A stretch of 14,924 nucleotides of DNA from Clostridia bacterium. Lineage in GTDB: Bacteria > Bacillota_A > Clostridia > Oscillospirales > CAG-272. The stretch lies in assembly GCA_017414585.1 (NCBI GenBank), contig JAFQLN010000035.1:1-14924 (forward strand). Reading direction: 5' to 3'. The notes under the pieces are model-generated. The model was not told the origin of the DNA. It saw only the letters and a list, made by a program, of their open reading frames with translations, and did not search any database. Positions 6,448 through 13,268 of this stretch are shown here, one piece after another. Both the position numbers and the translations under genes were made by a program. The first letter of the stretch is position 1. Every line of letters begins with the position of its first letter.

Positions 6448-7833
6448 ATGAAAGCATCCATCAAAGAGTATCTCGGCGACCGGGAACTGTACAAAAAAAT
6501 GGCGAAAATCGCCATACCCGTGTCGCTCCAGCAGCTTATCACCGTCGGCATCAATCTCATGGACACCATCATGCTCAGCTCCATGGGCGATGCACAGCTC
6601 TCCGCTTCCTCCCTTGCCGGACAGTTCATCACCCTTTTTCAGATTTTCTGCATGGGCATTGGGATGGGCGCATCCGTCCTGACCTCCCGCTTCTGGGGAA
6701 TGCAGGACAAAAACTCCCTTAAAAAAGCAATCACGATCATGCTGCGCTTCCTCCTCGTTTTTGCCGGCGTGTTCACCATCGCAACGCTCCTCGCACCGCA
6801 GCTGATCATGAAAATTTACACCCCCGATCAGCCGCTCATTGATTACGGCGTGATCTATCTGCGCTGGATGATCCCTACATACCTCTGCATGGGACTGTCG
6901 CTGACCTGCACCATCGTCCTGCGTACGGTAGGACAGACCCTGATCCCGCTCATCTGCTCCGTCTGTGCGTTCTTCGTCAATGTCTTCTTCAACTGGGTCT
7001 TCATTTTCGGTCATCTCGGTGCTCCGAGAATGGAAATCGCAGGGGCGGCGCTCGGTACGCTTATCGCACGTATTTTTGAACTTATGTTCATCTGCGGATA
7101 CTTCTTCCTCGTTGACAAGCGAATCCGCTACCGTCTGCGCGATTTCTTCATGAAAACCCGCGATCTCGTCGGCGAATACTTCCGCGTCAGCATTCCCGTT
7201 CTCATCAGCGACGGTCTGCTTGCACTCGGCAACAATGCCGTAGCGATGATCATGGGACGCATCGGCGAAGCCTTTGTTGCGGCAAACTCCGTCACAACCG
7301 TTGTCCAGCAGCTTTCCTCCGTCCTGACCACGGGAATCTCCAATGCCAGCGGCATCATCACGGGTCACACGATGGGCGAAGGGGATTACAAAAAGGCACA
7401 GCGGCAGGGATACACGTTCCTCTTTCTCGGATTTGTCATCGGATGCGCCGCAGCCCTTGTTATCCTGCTTCTGCGCTCTCCGATCATCAATTATTACGAT
7501 GTTTCCGCCGAAGCGAAAGCAATTGCATACGACCTCATGGATGCTATTATTATCATTGTGATTTTCCAGTCGATGAACTCGATTCTCACAAAAGGCGTCC
7601 TCCGTGCGGGCGGGGATACGAAATTCCTCATGCTCGGCGACATTCTCTTCCTTTGGGTTGCGTCCATTCCTCTCGGAGCACTGGCGGGACTCGTTTTCCA
7701 CTGGTCGTCGTTCTGGATCTACACCATGCTCAAAATTGACCAGATCATCAAATGTGTCTGGTGCTATTACCGCCTGAAAAGCGGAAAATGGCTCAAGAAA
7801 ATCCACAAAGCGGGAGAAAATCCCGGCAAATAA
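6448..7833 (+). CDS. MATE family efflux transporter
   Basis: This 461-residue integral membrane protein has about twelve hydrophobic segments in two related halves (roughly residues 15-185 and 235-445), the normal MATE size and shape. The opening IAIPVSLQQLITVGINLMDT with GMGASVLTSRFWG in the first half is the family signature, repeated in the second half as VSIPVLISDGLLALGNNAVA and GISNASGIITGHTMG. MATE proteins exchange Na+ or H+ for cationic drugs, flavin-like or other organic compounds. Substrate cannot be read from sequence. A weak CAGG lies before the ATG. No promoter or terminator is seen in the 84 bp after the oxidoreductase gene, so the two are likely co-transcribed. The transcript ends at the hairpin starting at 7840. 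Confidence 0.92.
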   Translation: MKASIKEYLGDRELYKKMAKIAIPVSLQQLITVGINLMDTIMLSSMGDAQLSASSLAGQFITLFQIFCMGIGMGASVLTSRFWGMQDKNSLKKAITIMLRFLLVFAGVFTIATLLAPQLIMKIYTPDQPLIDYGVIYLRWMIPTYLCMGLSLTCTIVLRTVGQTLIPLICSVCAFFVNVFFNWVFIFGHLGAPRMEIAGAALGTLIARIFELMFICGYFFLVDKRIRYRLRDFFMKTRDLVGEYFRVSIPVLISDGLLALGNNAVAMIMGRIGEAFVAANSVTTVVQQLSSVLTTGISNASGIITGHTMGEGDYKKAQRQGYTFLFLGFVIGCAAALVILLLRSPIINYYDVSAEAKAIAYDLMDAIIIIVIFQSMNSILTKGVLRAGGDTKFLMLGDILFLWVASIPLGALAGLVFHWSSFWIYTMLKIDQIIKCVWCYYRLKSGKWLKKIHKAGENPGK

Positions 7834-7839
7834 CAGACA

Positions 7840-7882
7840 AAAAGGCAGTACACGGAGCTTTTCACCGGTGCACTGCCTTTTC
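7840..7882. terminator. Bidirectional intrinsic terminator between MATE gene and metA
   Basis: A 14-bp stem with one mismatch (arms 7840-7853 and 7868-7881) sits between two convergent genes. The + strand stem ends in CCTTTTCTTTATT and the - strand stem ends in CCTTTTTGTC, so each direction has a T-rich tail. It overlaps neither coding region: the MATE stop is at 7833 and the metA stop codon begins at 7889. Confidence 0.88.
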
Positions 7883-7886
7883 TTTA

Positions 7887-8813
7887 TTATTCAATCGGTT
7901 TGAGTTCTTTCAGATCATACGGTGTGGACTGGTACACATAGTAGTTCAGCCAGTTGGTATACATGAGCATACCGGTCGAACGCCAGCGCACCACGGGAGC
8001 CTTTGACGGATCGTCGTCGGGATAGTAGTTGACCGGCGGATGGATCGGGAGATTGGCTGCCACGTCCCGTCTGTATTCCGCGTCCAGCGTGAGCGGATCG
8101 TATTCGGAATGTCCGAGCACGAAAAACTGACGGTACTTTTCCGCGTAGATGATGCTCGCCCCGGTAATATCGGAGGATGCGAGGATCTTCAGCCCCGGTG
8201 TCTTCTCCACATCGGCACGGTCAATGGCGGTATGTCTCGAATGCGGGATATAGAATTCATCGTCCATCCCGCGAAGAAGCATGGAACGTGCATAATCGGC
8301 ACGGTGCGGGTATACACCGAAGAGTTTTTCGGGAAGCTGGTGCTTGGGAATTCCATAGTGATAGTAAAGTCCTGCCTGTGCGCCCCAGCAGATGTGGAAC
8401 GTGGAGTGCACGTGCTTTTTCGACCACTCCATGATCGCACAGAGTTCTTCCCAGTAGTCCACTTCTTCAAATTCCATCTGTTCCACGGGAGCACCGGTGA
8501 TGATCAGTCCATCGAAGTTTTCGTCCATCACATCGGAGAAGGTTTTGTAAAACGCAAGAAGATGATCCTGTGCCGTGTTGGCTGACACATGGGAAGCGGT
8601 TCGGATGAGGGTCAGTTCAATCTGCAGCGGAGTATTGCCGAGCATACGCGAAAGCTGGGTTTCCGTTTCGATTTTCTTCGGCATCAGGTTGAGCAGAAGA
8701 ATGCGGAGCGGACGGATATCCTGTGTGATCGCGCGTGTTTCGGTAATGGCAAAAATATTTTCGTCAGCCAGTGTCTGAACAGCCGGCAGATCGTTCGGAA
8801 TCTTGATGGGCAA
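7887..8813 (-). CDS. metA: Homoserine O-acetyltransferase (MetA family)
   Basis: The cytosolic enzyme acylates L-homoserine, the first committed step to methionine. The 308 residues fit the MetA/HTS family (about 300-310). Catalytic Cys142 (HICWGAQAGLYYHYG), His235 and Glu237 (LGHSEYD) fall at the exact family positions. Residue 111 is Glu (TGAPVEQMEF). In Bacillus cereus MetA, Glu111 selects acetyl-CoA and Gly selects succinyl-CoA, so I call it an acetyltransferase. The start codon is TTG at 8813: MPIKIPNDLPA matches the conserved MetA N-terminus, and AGGAGG lies eight bases upstream. No in-frame ATG fits. It is the last gene of the operon, 20 bp after metY, whose product consumes O-acetylhomoserine. 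Confidence 0.95.
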   Translation of the reverse strand: MPIKIPNDLPAVQTLADENIFAITETRAITQDIRPLRILLLNLMPKKIETETQLSRMLGNTPLQIELTLIRTASHVSANTAQDHLLAFYKTFSDVMDENFDGLIITGAPVEQMEFEEVDYWEELCAIMEWSKKHVHSTFHICWGAQAGLYYHYGIPKHQLPEKLFGVYPHRADYARSMLLRGMDDEFYIPHSRHTAIDRADVEKTPGLKILASSDITGASIIYAEKYRQFFVLGHSEYDPLTLDAEYRRDVAANLPIHPPVNYYPDDDPSKAPVVRWRSTGMLMYTNWLNYYVYQSTPYDLKELKPIE

Positions 8814-8833
8814 TGTTACATCCTCCTGATGAT

Positions 8834-10108
8834 TTACGCCAGAGCCTGTTCGATGTCTGCAATCAGATCATCCGCGTCTTCAATACCGACGGAAAGGCGG
8901 ACGAGATCGGCACTGACGCCGGCTGCGATGAGTTCTTCATCATTCATCTGGCGGTGCGTAGTGGTTGCGGGATGCAGGCAGCAGGAACGCGCGTCGGCTA
9001 CATGGGTTTCGATGGCAATCACGCGGAGCTTTTCCATAAAGGCACCGGCTGCTTCTCTTCCGCCCTTGACGCCGAAGCTGACGACACCGCAGGTTCCGTT
9101 CGGCATATATTTCTGCGCAAGTGCATAATCGGGGCTGGACTCGAGTCCCGGATAGTTGACCCACGCAATTTTCGGGTGATTTTCAAGGAACTTGGCAGCA
9201 GCAAGCGCATTTTCGCAGTGCCGCTTCATACGGACGTGCAAACTTTCCAGACCGAGATTGAGGATATACGCATTCATCGGCGCGGAGCACATACCAAGGT
9301 CGCGCATCAGCTGTGCGGTCGCCTTGGTGATATATGCGCCTTCGATGCCGAACCGTTCGGTATAGGTTACGCCGTGATAGCTTTCATCGGGTGTGCAGAG
9401 TCCGGGGAATTTGTCGGGATATTTTGTCCAGTCGAACTTGCCGGAATCAATAATTGCACCGTTGATTGCCGCACCGTGTCCTTCCATATACTTGGTTGCG
9501 GAATGGGTAACGATATCCGCGCCCCAGAGGAAGGGATTGCAGTTGACCGGCGTCGGGAAGGTGTTGTCCACAATCAGCGGAACGCCGTGCGCGTGGGCAG
9601 CGTGCGCAAACTTTTCGATATCGAGGACTTTGAGCGCCGGATTGGCGATGGTTTCCCCGAAAACGAGCTTGGTATTGGGCTGGAACGCGGCATCGAGCTC
9701 TTCCGCTGTGCAGTCGGGAGAAACAAATGTCGTGGATACGCCCATACGCTTCATGGTAACGGCGAGCAGGTTATAGGAACCGCCGTAAATCTTGGAGGAT
9801 GCGACTACATGACCGCCGCATTCGCAGATATTGAAAATCGCAAGGAAGGTTGCCGCCATGCCGGACGAGGTCAGCATCGCCGCTGTACCGCCTTCAAGTT
9901 CGCAGATTTTCGCGGCGACGGTATCCGTTGTGGGATTCTGCAGACGGGAATAGAAATAACCGCTGTCCTCGAGATCGAACAGTCTGCCCATGGCATCGCC
10001 TGTATCATATTTATAGGTTGTACTCTGGATAATCGGAATCTGACGCGGTTCACCGTTGCCGGGGTTATAACCGCCCTGCACACACCGCGTACCGATTGCT
10101 TTTTTCAT
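8834..10108 (-). CDS. metY: O-acetylhomoserine sulfhydrylase
   Basis: This PLP enzyme of the Cys/Met metabolism family makes homocysteine from O-acetylhomoserine and sulfide in the cytosol. The 424-residue length is typical of OAH/OAS sulfhydrylases and longer than cystathionine gamma-synthases (about 380-390). The PLP lysine is Lys206 in THSATKYMEGHG (201-212). Asp181 (IVDNTF) contacts the pyridine ring. YSRLQNPT (53-60) supplies Tyr and Arg to the phosphate of the neighbouring subunit, and SSGMAA (81-86) is the phosphate loop. GAGG stands about nine bases before the ATG. It lies 33 bp after ddh and 20 bp before metA. Its pairing with an acetyl-type MetA supports direct sulfhydrylation. A cystathionine-forming role is less likely. 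Confidence 0.94.
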   Translation of the reverse strand: MKKAIGTRCVQGGYNPGNGEPRQIPIIQSTTYKYDTGDAMGRLFDLEDSGYFYSRLQNPTTDTVAAKICELEGGTAAMLTSSGMAATFLAIFNICECGGHVVASSKIYGGSYNLLAVTMKRMGVSTTFVSPDCTAEELDAAFQPNTKLVFGETIANPALKVLDIEKFAHAAHAHGVPLIVDNTFPTPVNCNPFLWGADIVTHSATKYMEGHGAAINGAIIDSGKFDWTKYPDKFPGLCTPDESYHGVTYTERFGIEGAYITKATAQLMRDLGMCSAPMNAYILNLGLESLHVRMKRHCENALAAAKFLENHPKIAWVNYPGLESSPDYALAQKYMPNGTCGVVSFGVKGGREAAGAFMEKLRVIAIETHVADARSCCLHPATTTHRQMNDEELIAAGVSADLVRLSVGIEDADDLIADIEQALA

Positions 10109-10141
10109 GATGATTTACCTCTGCTTATAAAATGGTATGAA

Positions 10142-11119
10142 TCAAAGCATATGTGCACGGAGTTCTTCACCGGAAAGAGGTGAAAGATCCGCGGGAGCAA
10201 TATCAAACACGGTCTTGCATCCGGTGATGCCGCGCTGATGCATTTTATAAATCGCACGTGCATATGCGACAAGGACGCTGGACGTGAATTCCGGATTGGA
10301 ATCGAGCTTGAGACTATATTCAATCACATGGGTATGTTCACCGTTCCAGCCGGTTTTTCCGGTGCGGATTACGGAACCGCCATGGGGAATGCCTGCGTGA
10401 TCCCGCTTGAGTTCTTCTTCGGAGATAAAGGTAACCGTTGTGTTGTAGTCCGCGAAATAGTTCGGCATGGTCTTGATTTCGTTTTCGATCCGGGCAAGAT
10501 CCGCGCCTTCTTCTGCGACAACATAGCATTCGCGGGTGTGCTTTTCACGGGTCGTCAGTTCGGGCTGCTTACCTGCACGTACGGCTGCAAGCGCTTCGGG
10601 AACGGGTATGGTGTACTGTCTTGCATCCTTGACGCCGTCTATTCTGCGGATAGCATCGGAGTGTCCCTGACTGACGCCGCGTCCCCAGAAGGTATAGTCC
10701 TTTCCGTCGGGCAGAACCGCGGATGCATACAGTCTGTTGAGAGAGAACATTCCCGGGTCCCAGCCTGCGGAGATGAGAGCAATATGTCCGGATTCCGCTG
10801 CGGATTTGTCAACACGGGCAAAATGAGCGGGAATTGCCGCGTGCGTATCAAAGCTGTCAACAACATTGAAATCCTTCGCCAGTGCGGGGGTCATTTCTGG
10901 AAGGTCTGTCGCGCTTCCGCCGCAGAGGATGAGCACGTCGATCTGCTCCTTCATTGCCGCCAGCTGATCCGCATGGTAAACGGGTACATCGGAATGCACC
11001 TGTACCGTTTTCGGATCGCGGCGGGTGAAGATGCCCACCAGTTCCATATCCGACGAATGTGCCGCAGCGATTTCCACACCGCGGCCGAGATTTCCGTAGC
11101 CGTAGATTGCTATTTTCAT
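10142..11119 (-). CDS. ddh: meso-Diaminopimelate D-dehydrogenase
   Basis: The NADPH enzyme reductively aminates tetrahydrodipicolinate (as L-2-amino-6-oxopimelate) to meso-diaminopimelate in one step, feeding lysine and peptidoglycan. The 325 residues match the usual 320-326. The N-terminal nucleotide loop is IYGYGNLGRGVE (5-16). LILCGGSATDLPEM and VDSFDTHAAIP carry conserved dinucleotide and substrate contacts. SAGWDPGMFSLNR is the strongest family signature. ISEEELKRDHAGIPHGG and the NPEFTSSVLVAYARA segment complete the substrate domain. It follows dapB by 37 bp with a modest binding site (CAGG). The dehydrogenase explains why only dapA and dapB accompany it: no acyl-transfer branch genes (dapD, dapH, dapE or dapL) are present. 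Confidence 0.95.
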   Translation of the reverse strand: MKIAIYGYGNLGRGVEIAAAHSSDMELVGIFTRRDPKTVQVHSDVPVYHADQLAAMKEQIDVLILCGGSATDLPEMTPALAKDFNVVDSFDTHAAIPAHFARVDKSAAESGHIALISAGWDPGMFSLNRLYASAVLPDGKDYTFWGRGVSQGHSDAIRRIDGVKDARQYTIPVPEALAAVRAGKQPELTTREKHTRECYVVAEEGADLARIENEIKTMPNYFADYNTTVTFISEEELKRDHAGIPHGGSVIRTGKTGWNGEHTHVIEYSLKLDSNPEFTSSVLVAYARAIYKMHQRGITGCKTVFDIAPADLSPLSGEELRAHML

Positions 11120-11156
11120 GTATTTATACCTGATTTCCGTTAGATTCTTCGTATAC

Positions 11157-11906
11157 TTATTGTGAAACCATATCTTTCATTTCGTATCTGCCGGCGCCTT
11201 TTCCGATCAGCCACTCAGCTGCCGCGAGAGCACCTTCGGCAAACAGAGCACGGTTGTGCGCTTCGTGCTTCAGGGTGATCGTCTGATTGGGTGTGCCGAT
11301 GATGACTTCGTGTTCCCCGACAATATTGCCCATGCGGACAGCGTGGATGCCGATTTCTTCCGCTGTTCTCTTGCCGTGACCGCTTCTGCCGAGGACGCTG
11401 AATGCGTTTTTGCGCACTTCACGGATGGCGTTGGCAATCATGAGCGCCGTGCCGGAAGGAGCATCCAGCTTGCGGTTGTGATGCTTTTCGATGATTTCGA
11501 TTTCCGCGTCGGGCATCGCTGCAGCGGTCTTCTTCGCCAGTTCCACAAGCAGTGCAACGCCGAGGGACATATTCGCCGAGAAGAACACAGGAATCTGTCT
11601 GGAAGCTGCTTCGATTTCGGCGAGTTCTTCGCTCGTCTGTCCTGTCGTGCAGAGGACAACGGGGAGCTTCTTTTCTATCGCATATGTTATGAGATCGTGC
11701 GTACAGGTATGATGGGAGAAGTCAACAATGCAGTCGCATTCCGGCAAAGAAGCGTCAGCAAAGGACTTTGCGCAGGGAACCACCGTATCGTCACCTGCAA
11801 ATGCGTCAACACCTGCGACCAGTTCTGCATTTCTGTAGCCTGCCTGTGCCAATGCTGCAACTTCGCGTCCCATATGTCCGCACAGTCCGCATAAAAGGAT
11901 TCTCAT
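11157..11906 (-). CDS. dapB: 4-Hydroxy-tetrahydrodipicolinate reductase
   Basis: DapB reduces hydroxy-tetrahydrodipicolinate with NAD(P)H, the second step of the diaminopimelate branch. From the ATG at 11906 it has 249 residues, normal for the family. GLCGHMGREV (7-16) is the Rossmann loop, VDFSHH (61-66) and CTTGQ (86-90) contact the cofactor, and EIIEKHHNRKLDAPSGTA (137-154) is the catalytic signature with His142 and Lys146 in the places of E. coli His159 and Lys163. I chose the second possible ATG because GGAGG lies eight bases before it. An in-frame ATG at 11921 directly abuts the dapA stop and overlaps that binding site. The gap after dapA is 15 bp. Confidence 0.95.
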   Translation of the reverse strand: MRILLCGLCGHMGREVAALAQAGYRNAELVAGVDAFAGDDTVVPCAKSFADASLPECDCIVDFSHHTCTHDLITYAIEKKLPVVLCTTGQTSEELAEIEAASRQIPVFFSANMSLGVALLVELAKKTAAAMPDAEIEIIEKHHNRKLDAPSGTALMIANAIREVRKNAFSVLGRSGHGKRTAEEIGIHAVRMGNIVGEHEVIIGTPNQTITLKHEAHNRALFAEGALAAAEWLIGKGAGRYEMKDMVSQ

Positions 11907-11921
11907 ACAGCCCGCCTCCAT

Positions 11922-12806
11922 TCAGATGAGGTTCTGCTCCCGCATGAGCGCGAGAAGCATTTCTTCATGATCCTTTTCCATGGGGGTCAGGGGAAGACGG
12001 AGATAGTTTTCGCCGAAGCCCATCGCTGCCATCGCCGCCTTGACGGGAATGGGATTTACTTCACAGAACAGAGCGTTTACGAGAGGAAGCAGATCGAGCT
12101 GGATCTTCAGTGCTTCCTTCATCTTTCCTTCCAGATAGAGATGGCACATTTCGGAAGTCTTCTTCGGCATGGGGTTGGAGAGGACGGAAATGACGCCCTT
12201 GCCGCCGAGGGAGAGAATCGGGATAATCTGATCATCGTTGCCGGAGTATATGTCGAGTTCATCGCCGCAGAGCTGTGCGATTTCAGCGATCTGGGAAATA
12301 TTGCCGCTCGCTTCCTTGATAGCAACGATATTCGGATGCTTTGCCAAAACAGCACAGGATGCGGGGGTAAGGTTGCAGCCTGTTCTTCCGGGGACATTGT
12401 AGAGAATGCAGGGCTTGGTGCTGACATCCGCAACAGCCTTGAAGGATTCGATCAGACCCTTCTGTGTAGCCTTGTTGTAGTAAGGTGTGACAAGGAGCAT
12501 CGCGTCCGCACCGGCTTCACAGGCGAATTTCGTGAGGTCAATGGCGTAAGCGGTGTCGTTGGAACCTGTACCCGCGATCACGGGAACACGTCCTGCAATG
12601 CGGTCAACGGCATACTTGATAACCGCACGGTGTTCTTCGTCGGTCAGGGTCGAGCCTTCGCCCGTGGTGCCTGCGACAACAATTGCGTCAATGCCTTCTT
12701 CGATCTGCCAGTCGATGAGTCTGCCGAAAGATTCGTAATCAACGCCGTTTTCGTTCAGGGGCGTAACAATCGCGGTAGCAGCTCCGGTAAATACTGTATT
12801 TTTCAT
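11922..12806 (-). CDS. dapA: 4-Hydroxy-tetrahydrodipicolinate synthase
   Basis: DapA condenses pyruvate with aspartate semialdehyde, the committed step to diaminopimelate and lysine. The 294-residue TIM barrel carries the Schiff-base Lys164 (VAIKEASG, 161-168), Thr47-Thr48 (GTTGE), Tyr110 (TPYYNK) and Tyr136 (YNVPGRTG), matching the E. coli active-site set. I chose the ATG at 12806 because AGGAG lies seven bases upstream. The in-frame ATG at 12824 would add six residues and overlap the leader. It is the first gene of the five-gene operon and sits directly behind the lysine riboswitch and its terminator, the usual arrangement for lysine control. The TGA is followed at once by the dapB leader. 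Confidence 0.96.
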   Translation of the reverse strand: MKNTVFTGAATAIVTPLNENGVDYESFGRLIDWQIEEGIDAIVVAGTTGEGSTLTDEEHRAVIKYAVDRIAGRVPVIAGTGSNDTAYAIDLTKFACEAGADAMLLVTPYYNKATQKGLIESFKAVADVSTKPCILYNVPGRTGCNLTPASCAVLAKHPNIVAIKEASGNISQIAEIAQLCGDELDIYSGNDDQIIPILSLGGKGVISVLSNPMPKKTSEMCHLYLEGKMKEALKIQLDLLPLVNALFCEVNPIPVKAAMAAMGFGENYLRLPLTPMEKDHEEMLLALMREQNLI

Positions 12807-12833
12807 TATAATCTCCTGTTCCATCAGCCAAAC

Positions 12834-12860
12834 AAAAAAGAGACAGCGATAGCTATCCCG
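12834..12860 (-). terminator. Riboswitch-controlled terminator (expression platform)
   Basis: On the - strand GGGATAGC (12859-12852) pairs with GCTGTCTC (12847-12840), allowing two G-U pairs, around a TATC loop and is followed by TTTTTT (12839-12834). The 5' arm contains GATAGC, complementary to GCTATC at the 3' edge of the aptamer (12895-12890). Terminator and antiterminator are therefore mutually exclusive. Lysine binding should favour termination before dapA. Confidence 0.85.
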
Positions 12861-12886
12861 ATACTTGCCGGTTTCCGGTCAAAAAT

Positions 12887-13057
12887 GGTGATAGCCCTCC
12901 GCAGCGGACGTCCGCTCTGCGACAACAGGACGGATCTTATCCGCACTGCCAGCCAGATACCTGCCACAGTATCCGCTTCGGCACCGGCACCTTTCCCGTA
13001 CGACTCCGGCAGCCATATTTCTGTACGGTACTCTTCACGCGATGCGCCTCTATCTGT
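12887..13057 (-). promoter_or_regulatory. Lysine riboswitch aptamer (L-box)
   Basis: The - strand leader carries the conserved lysine-aptamer blocks in order: AGATAGAGG (from 13055), AAGAGTA (13035-13029), a CCGTAC/GTACGG stem (13028-13023 with 13001-12996), GGAAAGG (12996-12990), GCCGAAGC (12982-12975) and GGAGGGCTATC (12900-12890). Spacing and order match the B. subtilis lysC leader as I remember it. GATAG (13054-13050) and CTATC (12894-12890) close the P1 stem. A self-complementary GCGGACGTCCGC makes the last hairpin. It lies about 20 nt after the expected transcript start and ahead of a terminator, so excess lysine should switch the operon off. Confidence 0.94.
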
Positions 13058-13078
13058 TTGCAAAATTTTTGATAATCT

Positions 13079-13107
13079 ATTATACCACGCAACAGGATGT
13101 GTGTCAA
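13079..13107 (-). promoter_or_regulatory. Promoter of the dapA-dapB-ddh-metY-metA operon
   Basis: A perfect TTGACA (13107-13102), 17 bp, then a perfect TATAAT (13084-13079) with TGG before it. This is as strong as a sigma-A promoter gets by sequence, which fits an operon whose control is by attenuation after initiation. Confidence 0.93.
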
Positions 13108-13185
13108 GAGTTTTTCCTGTAATGGAGGAATATTTATGCATCAAACCGGACGCGGAAGCTGATGATCATTTACATTTCCATACCC

Positions 13186-13214
13186 TTGACAAATTTACCG
13201 CTTTGTTCTATAAT
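13186..13214 (+). promoter_or_regulatory. Promoter of the GH95-like gene
   Basis: Perfect TTGACA (13186-13191), 17-bp spacer, perfect TATAAT (13209-13214). Divergent from the dap operon promoter, with 78 bp between the two -35 boxes. For a sugar-use gene this strength suggests control by a repressor. Confidence 0.9.
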
Positions 13215-13229
13215 AAAAATACAATTTTT
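13215..13229. promoter_or_regulatory. AT-rich inverted repeat at the start of the GH95-like transcript
   Basis: AAAAATACAATTTTT is a 6-bp inverted repeat with a 3-bp centre, beginning right after the -10 box and covering the likely +1. It could be a repressor site, or merely an AT-rich initial transcribed region. Confidence 0.3.
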
Positions 13230-13268
13230 GTTTTGGAACCTGTAGAAAATCCAGAAAGGACAGACATC

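Noticed and set aside
6397..7806. 469-codon - strand open frame opposite the MATE gene
   Set aside because: The translation is extremely rich in charged and His residues, as expected from the complement of membrane-protein codons. It has no independent support.
10109..10141. Possible SAM riboswitch, T-box or second promoter before metY
   Set aside because: The gap is only 33 bp. TATAAG is present but no acceptable -35 lies at a suitable distance, and no leader fold fits.
8813..10183. 456-codon + strand open frame opposite metY
   Set aside because: It is an exact antisense shadow of a well-supported PLP enzyme gene, with no promoter or binding site. The Cys/His/Arg-rich translation is typical of a reversed coding strand.
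10238..11143. 301-codon + strand open frame opposite ddh
   Set aside because: Antisense shadow of ddh, with no promoter or binding site.
12824..13144. 106-codon - strand open frame upstream of dapA
   Set aside because: It lies across the lysine riboswitch, its terminator and the dap promoter. Its start would be upstream of the promoter, and the translation resembles no protein family.
13124..13162. Eight-codon frame with GGAGG seven bases before its ATG (13136)
   Set aside because: It lies upstream of the -35 box of the GH95-like promoter, so no visible promoter would transcribe it. The good spacing may be chance.
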